This document shows positions 57,325 through 64,000 of a DNA stretch of 64,000 nucleotides, in pieces. Under the pieces are notes generated by a model. That model searched no databases and was not told the DNA's origin. It saw only the letters and a list, made by a program, of their open reading frames with translations. Position 1 is the stretch's first letter. Each line of letters starts with the position of its first letter. Source of the stretch: Actinocatenispora sp963805605 (GTDB taxonomy: Bacteria; Actinomycetota; Actinomycetes; Mycobacteriales; Micromonosporaceae); contig CAWDUX010000001.1 in assembly GCA_963805605.1 (NCBI GenBank), positions 682,001 through 746,000 of the forward strand. Reading direction: 5' to 3'. A program made the translations under genes and the position numbers.

Positions 57325-58527
57325 ATGGGCTATCTGAGCCTGTTGCGTTCGCCGTACGTTGCCCGCCTGCTGATCGGCACACTGATCGGGCGTCTGCCCA
57401 GTGCGATGGCGATCCTGGCGATTCCCCTGGCCCTACGCCACGTCGGCGCGTCGTACGGCTTCGTCGGGTTCGCGGCCGGTACCTTCGCCGTCGCCTCCGC
57501 GCTCGGCGGGCCGCTGCTGGGCAGGCTGGTCGACCGGATCGGACAGCCCCGGGTGCTGCTCGCCACGGCCATGCTGGCGGGAGCCGGGTTCCTGGTGATC
57601 GGGGCGGCGCCGCAGCACCGCGCCGGGGTGATCGTCGGGGCGGTCCTGGCCGGAGCGGCGACCCCGCCGTTGGAGCCTTGCCTGCGGGTGCTGTGGCCTT
57701 CACTGGTGCCCGGGGCGCGACTGGAGATGGCGTACGCGGTAGATTCCGGCTCCCAGGAACTGATCTTCGTCGGCGCCCCGCTGCTGGTGGCCGGCCTGTC
57801 CGCGGTGGCGTTCCCGGCGCTGGCGCTGTGGGTGGCGGCAGTACTCGGCGCCGTCGGGGTACTGATCGTGTCCAGCGCGGCGCCGTCGCGCCGGTACCGG
57901 GCCGCGCAGCGCTCGCCGCACTGGCTGGGGCCGTTGCGGAGCCGGGGCCTTGTGGTGCTGTTCCTCGGCCTGATCGGCACCGGCCTGGCCATCGGCACCC
58001 TGAATGTGCTGGTGGTCTACTACGCCGAACGGCACCACATCCCCGGCGGTGCGGGCAGCCTGCTGGCTCTCAACGCCGGCGGCGCGCTGGTCGGCGCGGT
58101 CGGGTACGGGCTGATTCGTTGGCGGATGTCGTTGCCGCGGCGGGCGCTGCTGCTGGCTGTCGGGTTGATGATCGGTTACGGGCTGCTTGCCCTGGTGCCG
58201 GCACCGCCGCTGATGGTGGTGTTGATGCTGGTCACCGGTCTGTTCTTCGCGCCGCTGCTGACGGTCAGTTTCGTGTTGGTCGGCCAGCTGGCGCCTCCTG
58301 GCACCACCACCGAGGCGTTCGCCTGGCTGATCACCGTCTTCACCTCCGGCATGGCGGTCGGAGCGGCGGTCGTCGGCACGATCCTGGAGCGCGCCACCCC
58401 GGGCTGGGCCGCCTCGTTCGCCGGTGTGACCACCGGGCTGAGCGTGCTCGTTCTGTTCGCCGGCCGTCGTCTGCTGCACGTACCGGATGTGATGGTGACC
58501 GAGGATGTCGCCCGGGTCACGGGCTGA
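57325..58527 (+). CDS. MFS transporter
   Basis: 400 residues from ATG 57325 with a strong GGAGGTGG site. Twelve predicted helices; the loop 2-3 motif appears as GGPLLGRLVDRIGQPRVLLA, and the start (YLSLLRSPYVARLLIGTLIG) is typical of small actinobacterial drug-efflux-like MFS proteins. Probably a proton-driven exporter. The substrate is unknown. It lies 142 bases downstream of the LysR gene, which may regulate it. Confidence 0.92.
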   Translation: MGYLSLLRSPYVARLLIGTLIGRLPSAMAILAIPLALRHVGASYGFVGFAAGTFAVASALGGPLLGRLVDRIGQPRVLLATAMLAGAGFLVIGAAPQHRAGVIVGAVLAGAATPPLEPCLRVLWPSLVPGARLEMAYAVDSGSQELIFVGAPLLVAGLSAVAFPALALWVAAVLGAVGVLIVSSAAPSRRYRAAQRSPHWLGPLRSRGLVVLFLGLIGTGLAIGTLNVLVVYYAERHHIPGGAGSLLALNAGGALVGAVGYGLIRWRMSLPRRALLLAVGLMIGYGLLALVPAPPLMVVLMLVTGLFFAPLLTVSFVLVGQLAPPGTTTEAFAWLITVFTSGMAVGAAVVGTILERATPGWAASFAGVTTGLSVLVLFAGRRLLHVPDVMVTEDVARVTG

Positions 58528-58784
58528 TGTCGCCGGTACCGACGACGCGGCAGTTGCGCCACCAATGTGTTACTGAGACGCGCCTCACAGCGATAACTGC
58601 CCGCCGGGTACCACAAAATCTGTATTGAACAAAATAGTCTGTGTCGTATCAGTGGAGTGCTGTACGGGGCACGTGACCGGGACGGGATCGTTGCTCCGGT
58701 CTGCGCCGTCACGTCGTGTACTTCCGTCGTGCGGGCAGTGGCACCGTCCGGTCGCCTCGGAACCCGGAGGGAGACACCGCGACG

Positions 58785-59030
58785 ATGACGCGGCGAGTGT
58801 GGTGGCACAACGATGATCAGCCTTACTACCAGCTCTTGTGTGACGGCTGCGGCACGGCGTTTCTGTGCTACGACGACTCCTGCCACGACTGGCGTCTGCT
58901 CCGTGCCGCCGCATCCTTCGCCGGCTGGGACGCCAACCGCGACTCGCCGAACGGCCAGCACCATTGCCAGACCTGCCGGGACAGCACACCAGCGGTGACA
59001 CCGCAGTCCCATCAACTCGACTGCGCGTGA
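58785..59030 (+). CDS. Small cysteine-rich (zinc-ribbon-like) protein
   Basis: 81 residues from ATG 58785. Two C-x2-C knuckles flank a helical middle: LLCDGCGTAFLCYDD, then SFAAS-type RAAASFAGWDANRDS and HHCQTCRDS. This spacing fits a single zinc ribbon. I do not recognise a named family. Small proteins with this layout are common in actinomycetes near regulators. A GGAGGG site lies 13 bases ahead. The 255-base gap upstream contains an AT-rich stretch (58610-58650) likely to hold the promoter. Confidence 0.65.
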   Translation: MTRRVWWHNDDQPYYQLLCDGCGTAFLCYDDSCHDWRLLRAAASFAGWDANRDSPNGQHHCQTCRDSTPAVTPQSHQLDCA

Positions 59031-59081
59031 CCGATGGCGCCGGCCGGGTGAGCGCGTTGCCACCCCGACCCGACCGGTAGC

Positions 59082-59918
59082 GTGGCCGCGGTGAACTCCG
59101 CTGATCCGCGCCCCCTACAGGACGGCGCGTTGGACGACCGGTCCGAACACCTGTACCAACTGCTCGACCGTGCCGGCAGCCGCGGTGACCTGACCGCGGC
59201 AGCGACGCTGCGCGCGGTGGTCCGCGACTACCCGGACTACCACCGCTCGCTGTACTGCCGGGCGCTCAACCAGGCTGCCGTGTTCGGCGACGCGAGCCTG
59301 GAGGCACCCCTTCGTGCGGCGTTGGCCGACACCCGGTACAACTGTCAGGCCTGGGCCGCGATGGGGGTCACCGCACTCGGTATGCGTGCCGCGGTCGGGG
59401 ACCTGGTCCCGCTGCTGGAACACGACCAGTGGTTGGCCCGCGAACAGGCCGTGATCGGGCTGGGGGAACTCGGTGACGCCACAGTGGTGCCGCTGCTCGC
59501 GCCACTGCTGGACGACCCGGCCGAATGGATGCGTCAGCGAAGCGCCGACGCGTTGGCCAAGATCGGCGGTGACGAGGCGCTGGCGGCGCTGTGGCACGCG
59601 TTCGGGCATCGCCGCTTCCAGCGGATCGGTTATCTCGCCAGCGCCCTGGCGACCTTCGGCCCGCAGGTCATCCCCCGGCTGTGCGCCGCGGCCGACAGCG
59701 ACGACCCGGACCAGCGCTACTGGGCGGCCGTCGCACTCGGCTCGACCGGCGACGATCGCGCAGTGGCGATCCTGGAACGGCTGATGGCCACCGACCGGGG
59801 CAGCACCGTGTTCGACGGCCGGGTGAACGTCGCGGCGAAGAAGGCCCTGCGCACGCTGCGGCGGATCCAGTCCGCGATCGCATCCCGCACCTCACCGCCG
59901 GCCGACAGCACGCCGTGA
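59082..59918 (+). CDS. HEAT-repeat protein
   Basis: 278 residues from GTG 59082 (GTG 59091 is also plausible). At least four HEAT/PBS-lyase-type repeats are visible from residue 85: APLRAALADTRYNCQAWAAM, LVPLLEHDQWLAREQAVIGL, VPLLAPLLDDPAEWMRQRSA, IPRLCAAADSDDPDQRYWAA. Such repeats form a protein-binding solenoid. The N-terminal 80 residues are helical without a recognised motif. The partner is unknown. It stands alone, convergent with the SDR gene. Confidence 0.82.
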   Translation: MAAVNSADPRPLQDGALDDRSEHLYQLLDRAGSRGDLTAAATLRAVVRDYPDYHRSLYCRALNQAAVFGDASLEAPLRAALADTRYNCQAWAAMGVTALGMRAAVGDLVPLLEHDQWLAREQAVIGLGELGDATVVPLLAPLLDDPAEWMRQRSADALAKIGGDEALAALWHAFGHRRFQRIGYLASALATFGPQVIPRLCAAADSDDPDQRYWAAVALGSTGDDRAVAILERLMATDRGSTVFDGRVNVAAKKALRTLRRIQSAIASRTSPPADSTP

Positions 59919-59986
59919 CCGGCACGGCCCGGGGTGAGCGGGGATGGTGTGTACCGCTGCTGACCGCACGGTACGCACGGACCGGC

Positions 59987-60835
59987 TCAGTGCCGGTCGC
60001 GTGAGTTGTCCGCGGCCGGCGCGGGCAGACCGAAACTGCGGCGCAGTAGCGTGTCGGTGAGACGTTGCGGCAGCAAGGTCCTGAGGTAGGGCAGCCACCG
60101 TCCTTCCCGTCCGGCTCCGTAGCGCAGTCGGGGCCTAGGGGTGCGGGCGATCCTCAGTATCAGTGCAGCGGCCTCGGCAGGATCATCGCCCTGCCCGAGG
60201 CTCCGCTGGAAGGTACGGTGCGCGGCGGCCCGGACCTCGTCATAGTCGGCGATCGGATGCTGCGGAGTGGCGGCAGCCTGCAGGACTCCGGTGACGAAGG
60301 CGCCCGGCTCGACCAGGCTTACCGTGATGCCCAGCGGCCAGACCTCATGCCGCAGGCCCTCGCTGTAGCGGGCCAGCGCCGCCTTGGATGCGGCGTAGAA
60401 CGCCTCGCCGGGCTCGCCCACCCACGCGGCCGCCGAGCCGATGTTGATGATCCGACCGCGCCGGCGCGTCCGCATACCCGGCAGTACCGCGTTGGTGACC
60501 CGGGCCGTGCCGAACAGGTTGACCTCGAACACCTCGGCGGCCTCGGCCATCGAGGTCTCCTCGGCGACCGCCTCGTGCATCACTCCGGCATTGTTGACAA
60601 GTACGTTGAGGTGCCCGGCCCGGTCGAGCACCTCGCCGACACACTGGGTGACTGACTCGGCGATGCGTACGTCCAGTTGCAGCATCTCCACTCCGTTGGC
60701 GTCCGGATGCTTGCTGCGGCTGGTGCCGAAGACCCGGAATCCGTTGCACGCGAACATCCGCGCGGTCGCCGCGCCTATCCCCGAGGACGCCCCCGTGATC
60801 AGGACGTTTCTGCTGTTCTGCGCATGGTCCGTCAT
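59987..60835 (-). CDS. Short-chain dehydrogenase/reductase (SDR)
   Basis: 282 residues. Classical SDR marks: cofactor site VLITGASSGIGAATARMF, NVLVNNAGVMHEA (N-N-A-G), catalytic serine in IINIGSAAAWVG and catalytic Y-x3-K in AFYAASKAALARYSEG. The C-terminal extension (RYGAGREGRWLPYLRTLLPQ) is typical of the oxidoreductase/ketoreductase-like group annotated as SDR family. It oxidises or reduces an alcohol/ketone with NAD(P)H. The substrate cannot be predicted. Confidence 0.92.
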   Translation of the reverse strand: MTDHAQNSRNVLITGASSGIGAATARMFACNGFRVFGTSRSKHPDANGVEMLQLDVRIAESVTQCVGEVLDRAGHLNVLVNNAGVMHEAVAEETSMAEAAEVFEVNLFGTARVTNAVLPGMRTRRRGRIINIGSAAAWVGEPGEAFYAASKAALARYSEGLRHEVWPLGITVSLVEPGAFVTGVLQAAATPQHPIADYDEVRAAAHRTFQRSLGQGDDPAEAAALILRIARTPRPRLRYGAGREGRWLPYLRTLLPQRLTDTLLRRSFGLPAPAADNSRDRH

Positions 60836-61026
60836 GGACCCATCCTGCTCCGGAGGCAGAGCGCGATCCGTAGGGGTTCACACGGTGTGCGCTGTTGGCT
60901 GCGGGCGGGACGGCGATTTCGTCAACCTGGTGCCGGCAGCACCGGCTTCGGCGGACAATGACGCTGCGGTCCCGGTGAATGTCGAGGGGCCGTTGCCCTG
61001 ACCGACCTGAGACCTCCGGAGAGGCC

Positions 61027-61410
61027 ATGATGCGCGCGCACCGGCACGCAACCCTGTTGGCTGCTGCGCTCTGCGTGGCTGCGTTGCCTGCCTGTTCCGG
61101 TGGTGGTGGCGGCTACTCGTCTTCGTCGTCGAGTGCATCGGCTTCGGCGGCGACCGGGCCGGCGCGCATCACCATCAAGAACTTCGAGTTCAAGCCACTG
61201 GACCTGACGGTCAAGTCGGGTGCGAAGGTGACAGTATCCAATGAGGACACAACGACGCACACCGTGACAGCCAAGGACAACAAGTCGTTCGATACCGGTG
61301 ACATTGCGGATGGTTCCACCACCACGTTCACCGCGCCGACCAAGGCAGGCACATACGACTACCTGTGCACCATCCACACCTTCATGAAAGGCAAGCTGAC
61401 CGTACGTTGA
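61027..61410 (+). CDS. Cupredoxin-domain lipoprotein
   Basis: 127 residues from ATG 61027 (GAGAGG site). Lipoprotein signal with C23 in VAALPACSGG, a Ser-rich linker, then a plastocyanin-like domain: ARITIKNFEFKPLDLTVKSG, NEDTTTHTVTAKDN (first His ligand), and TYDYLCTIHTFMKGKLTV (Cys, His, Met ligands). A mononuclear type 1 copper site is therefore complete. It is probably an electron carrier or copper-binding protein on the outer face of the membrane. The last 29 bases overlap the convergent epimerase gene. Confidence 0.92.
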   Translation: MMRAHRHATLLAAALCVAALPACSGGGGGYSSSSSSASASAATGPARITIKNFEFKPLDLTVKSGAKVTVSNEDTTTHTVTAKDNKSFDTGDIADGSTTTFTAPTKAGTYDYLCTIHTFMKGKLTVR

Positions 61411-62377
61411 CCGCACCGCCCGGGTCCGCGGTCAGCCGGCCGGTGGCGAGCAGGTGCTCCACCGCCTCGGCGACGGCCGCCAGGGCCGTGTAGCGGGGCT
61501 GGAAACCCAGTAGTCGACGCGCCTTCTCCATCGAGCAGTGCGGGCTGTGCGCGATGTGATCGTAGGTGATGGCGGCGTCCTGGTCGCCCATCGTCTGTCG
61601 CCACTGTTCCCACGGCAGGAATCTGAGCCGGGCCTGCTGGCCGAACCATCCGGCCACCGCCTCGGCGTAGCCGCGCAGGGTCAGCGCGGTCGGCGCCACC
61701 GAATGGAAGCTCTCACCGACGGCCACCGACCGGTTCCCCATCGCTGCGGTGAACAACGCAGCCACGTCGTCGGCGTGGACGTGCTGCACGGTCTCCATCC
61801 CGAGGTTGGGCAGCGTGACCTCGTCGCCGTCGATCAACCGCTGGAACACCGCCAGGTCCAGGTTCCCGGCCGGATTGACGGGAACCCAGCCAGGCCCGGA
61901 GATGTGCCCCGGATGGATGAGCGTCACCGGCAACCCGTGCCGGTGCGCCTGGTCGAGCAGATAGCGTTCGACGGCCGCCTTGTTCGTGCCGTAGTCACCG
62001 AACGGTCGACGCGATGCATCCTCCGTGGTGGGTACCTCGGCGCTGGGCCCGTACACCCAGATCGTTCCGCAGTGCAGCAGATGTGCGACCCGGCCACCGA
62101 TGGCGTCCACCAACTGCCGGGCACTGTCCTCGGTGAAGCAGATCATGTCGATTACCACGTCCGGTGCCAGCGCGGCGATCCGGTCCCCGAACGTACCGGC
62201 GGCCTCTTCGGCGTCCCGGTCGGCGGTCACCTGGGTGACGTGCTGCCAGCTGCCGTGCCGGCGGTACGGAGCGCTGCGTCCCCGGGTCAGTACGGTCACC
62301 TCATGGCCGGCCGCCACCAGCCGTGGCACCAGATATCCGCCGACGTGGCCGGTCCCACCGAGCACCGTCACGTGCAT
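61382..62377 (-). CDS. NAD-dependent epimerase/dehydratase (extended SDR-like)
   Basis: 331 residues from ATG 62377. N-terminal Rossmann motif VTVLGGTGHVGGYLVPRLVA, AHLLHCGTIWVYGP (serine/threonine position), and a Y-x3-K-like DYGTNKAAVERYLLDQ. A late substrate domain includes TVQHVHADDVAALFTAAMGN. This fits NAD-dependent epimerases/dehydratases of nucleotide sugars or isoflavone-reductase-like enzymes. The substrate is unknown. It overlaps the end of the cupredoxin gene by 29 bases. Confidence 0.9.
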   Translation of the reverse strand: MHVTVLGGTGHVGGYLVPRLVAAGHEVTVLTRGRSAPYRRHGSWQHVTQVTADRDAEEAAGTFGDRIAALAPDVVIDMICFTEDSARQLVDAIGGRVAHLLHCGTIWVYGPSAEVPTTEDASRRPFGDYGTNKAAVERYLLDQAHRHGLPVTLIHPGHISGPGWVPVNPAGNLDLAVFQRLIDGDEVTLPNLGMETVQHVHADDVAALFTAAMGNRSVAVGESFHSVAPTALTLRGYAEAVAGWFGQQARLRFLPWEQWRQTMGDQDAAITYDHIAHSPHCSMEKARRLLGFQPRYTALAAVAEAVEHLLATGRLTADPGGAVNVRSACLS

Positions 62378-62452
62378 GTCGTGTCACCTTCCTGTTCGCC
62401 CATGTCGTGTGGGTACCCGTGGTGGCGCGGGTCCATGCCCCGGGCGCATGCC

Positions 62453-63415
62453 TCAGCGGAGGTTGCTGAGGGCGTCGACGCCGGTGAGTTCGGCCGACAG
62501 GGCCCACAGCCGGGTGGCCTGGTCGGGATCGGTCGCGTACTCCCGGACCCCGCCCGAGGTGCTGCGGCCGGCCGGTTCGGCGATGTCACAGTCTTCGCAG
62601 TAGACCCCGCCCATGCCGGTCAGCCGGGTGGAGGTCGCCGCCCAGACCTGGGTGGCGGCACCTTGCTGCGGGGTCTTGAAGGCGGAGTTGACCTGGTTGC
62701 GGTTCTCGTCGATCCATCCGGCGGCGACCATCTCCTCGGTGGACAGATGCCGCTGCAGCGGGGTCATGATCCCGCCCGGATGCAGGGAGAAGGCCCGTAC
62801 ACCGGCGTCCCGGCCCAGCGCGTCCAGATGTACGGCGAACAGTGCGTTCGCGGTCTTCGCCTGACCGTACGCCTGCCACTTGTCGTAGTCCCGGCTGAAG
62901 TGCACGTCGTTCCACCGGATGCCGGAGTGGCGATGGCCGGCGGAAGAGACGGCCACTATCCGCGCGCCGCCGGGTGCGATCGCCGGCCAGAGCCGGTTGA
63001 CCAGCGCGTAGTGGCCCAGATGGTTGGTGGCGAACTGGGCCTCCCAACCGGGGCCGACACGGGTCAGCGGGCAGGCCATGACGGCAGCGCTGTTGATCAT
63101 GATGTCGATGCTGCGGCCGGATTCGAGGAAGCGTGCGGCGAACGCCGCCACACTGCCCAGGTCGGCGAGATCGAGTTCGTCGACCTCGACGTCGTCGGTG
63201 CCGGCGAGCGCCTCGCGGGCGGCGTCCGGGCGCCGGGCCGGTACGACGACGTGCGCGCCGGCGCCGGTGAGTGCCCGGGTGGTCTCCAGACCGAGGCCCG
63301 AGTAGCCGCCGGTGACGATCGCGAGTCTGCCGGTCAGGTCGATGCCGTGGAGTGTCTCGACTGCGGTGCTCCGGGCACCGAACCCCGAACCGATCGTGTG
63401 TTGCGGTGTGGTCAT
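62453..63415 (-). CDS. Short-chain dehydrogenase, retinol-dehydrogenase-like
   Basis: 320 residues from ATG 63415. SDR marks: LAIVTGGYSGLGLETTRAL (G-x3-G-x-G), DIMINSAAVMACPL, RIVAVSSAGHRHSGIRWNDV (catalytic serine), AYGQAKTANALFAVHLDALG (Y-x3-K). The FSLHPGGIMTPLQRHL region and length match the retinol/protochlorophyllide-type actinobacterial oxidoreductases. It is expressed from a MerR-type promoter immediately upstream with almost no leader, so transcription is probably induced by an unlinked MerR regulator. Confidence 0.92.
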   Translation of the reverse strand: MTTPQHTIGSGFGARSTAVETLHGIDLTGRLAIVTGGYSGLGLETTRALTGAGAHVVVPARRPDAAREALAGTDDVEVDELDLADLGSVAAFAARFLESGRSIDIMINSAAVMACPLTRVGPGWEAQFATNHLGHYALVNRLWPAIAPGGARIVAVSSAGHRHSGIRWNDVHFSRDYDKWQAYGQAKTANALFAVHLDALGRDAGVRAFSLHPGGIMTPLQRHLSTEEMVAAGWIDENRNQVNSAFKTPQQGAATQVWAATSTRLTGMGGVYCEDCDIAEPAGRSTSGGVREYATDPDQATRLWALSAELTGVDALSNLR

Positions 63416-63452
63416 TGGCCCACGCTACGACCTAGAGCGCACTCTAGGTCAA
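63416..63452 (-). promoter_or_regulatory. MerR-type promoter with 19-base spacer and palindromic operator; leaderless start
   Basis: On the minus strand the -35 TTGACC (63447-63452) and -10 TAGCGT (63422-63427) are 19 bases apart, the over-long spacing typical of MerR-family promoters. The spacer is covered by a perfect palindrome, GACCTAGAG-N4-CTCTAGGTC (63429-63450). The start codon follows the -10 by six bases, so the mRNA should begin at or near ATG 63415. Confidence 0.75.
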
Positions 63453-63642
63453 GGTCGGGGCTGCCGTCTGCGTCATGGTCGCGGCGCGGTCACCGGCGCT
63501 TGACGGGACAGCGCGGCCACAGCAGGATGATCGCGCAACGAACCACATGCTGATGCCTACACGACGCACGGCCAGCGGTAATACCATAGATGATCGGATA
63601 CAGCCGGCACCCGTACCGGCGCAGGGAGAGGCCGACCCACCG

Positions 63643-64000
63643 ATGAACACACAGACACCGGCGAGTACGACACGTGAACTGCGGATCTGCCTGATCGGCG
63701 GTGGCCCGCGCGGCACCTCCACCCTGGAACGGATCTGCGCCAACGCCGGCCTGCTCGGCACCGACCGCAGGGCCGTCGTACACGTGGTGGATCCCTTCCC
63801 GTCCGGCGGCGGCGGGGTCTGGCGTACCAGTCAACCTGTCCAACTGTTGATGAACACGGTGTCCTCACAGGTCAGCGCATTCACCGATGCGAGCGTCGAC
63901 TGTGCCGGACCGATCGTGGACGGCCCGAGCCTGGACGAATGGGCGCGGCAGTTGGCCGCGGGCCAGTTCGGTACCGGGCACTCCGCTGAGGTCCGGGCCG
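63643..64000 (+). CDS. FAD/NAD(P)-binding protein (3' partial)
   Basis: At least 119 residues from ATG 63643 with a GGGAGAGG site; the frame runs off the right edge. The N-terminus has a dinucleotide-binding fold LRICLIGGGPRGTSTLERIC, then VHVVDPFPSGGGGVWRTSQP and LLMNTVSSQVSAFTDASVDC, typical of the large NAD(P)-binding_9 / FAD-binding proteins of actinomycetes. It probably oxidises a small molecule. The rest of the protein and its partners lie outside the window. Confidence 0.85.
   Translation, partial: MNTQTPASTTRELRICLIGGGPRGTSTLERICANAGLLGTDRRAVVHVVDPFPSGGGGVWRTSQPVQLLMNTVSSQVSAFTDASVDCAGPIVDGPSLDEWARQLAAGQFGTGHSAEVRA

Noticed and set aside
61538..63553. 671-codon frame opposite the epimerase and SDR genes
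   Set aside because: Spans two clear minus-strand enzymes; no domain in this frame.

Overview
The window is high-GC DNA from a filamentous actinomycete, probably of the Micromonosporaceae type. The support is strong GC bias at third codon positions, frequent GTG starts, paired XRE/DUF5753-DUF397 regulators, a WXG100/ESX-type secretion operon, an actinobacterial LexA box, and a SapB-type class III lanthipeptide cluster, which is a marker of mycelial, aerial-hypha-forming bacteria. The genus cannot be fixed from sequence alone. No rRNA, tRNA or CRISPR array was seen.

Layout. 1-6.6 kb: the 3' part of a very large RHS polymorphic toxin with a HINT release domain and an ADP-ribosyltransferase tip, plus its immunity gene. 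6.7-8.3 kb: a complete IS66-family element with an 8-bp target duplication, inserted at the stop codon of a PPOX gene. 8.3-14.5 kb: an HxlR-controlled redox pair, a frameshifted glycosyltransferase and acetyltransferase, a TerC-type membrane protein, gene relics, a hydrolase lacking its catalytic triad and a frameshifted HAD gene. 14.6-17.5 kb and 37.6-40.1 kb: two copies of the same divergent module, XRE regulator plus DUF397 on one side and three small genes on the other (a CxxC protein, a winged-helix protein and an unknown protein). 17.7-19.7 kb: a type VII-secretion-like operon with a papain-fold amidase. 19.7-25 kb: a coiled-coil protein, a secreted phosphoesterase, an IS605-type remnant that truncates a glycosidase, and dinB. 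25.6-32.5 kb: the SapB-like (ram/amf) lanthipeptide cluster. 33-37.5 kb: an FGE-fold secreted protein, a large membrane protein, a ZIP transporter with an iron-box-like site, and a PRC-barrel protein. 40.2-49 kb: a deaminase, then a two-component system with a secreted partner and three membrane glycosyltransferase genes. 49-64 kb: lysS, metabolic genes, a glutamate-type ABC importer without an ATPase, LysR, MFS, SDR enzymes, a cupredoxin lipoprotein and the start of an FAD/NAD(P)-binding protein.

How genes work together. In the ram-like cluster a LanKC synthetase modifies a 38-residue precursor whose core is nearly the SapB core. Two half-transporters lie downstream of a strong hairpin, and a LuxR-type response regulator sits convergently. 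The two XRE/DUF397 modules look like duplicated regulatory or toxin-antitoxin-like units that share a three-gene arm I do not recognise from described systems. The two-component system, GT39-like enzymes and GT2-GtrA protein look like one envelope-glycosylation operon.

Caution. Several genes, including lysS, are broken by single-base shifts. The lysS break suggests that some of these frameshifts are sequence errors rather than real pseudogenes. All functional calls rest on reading motifs by eye; no database search was run.
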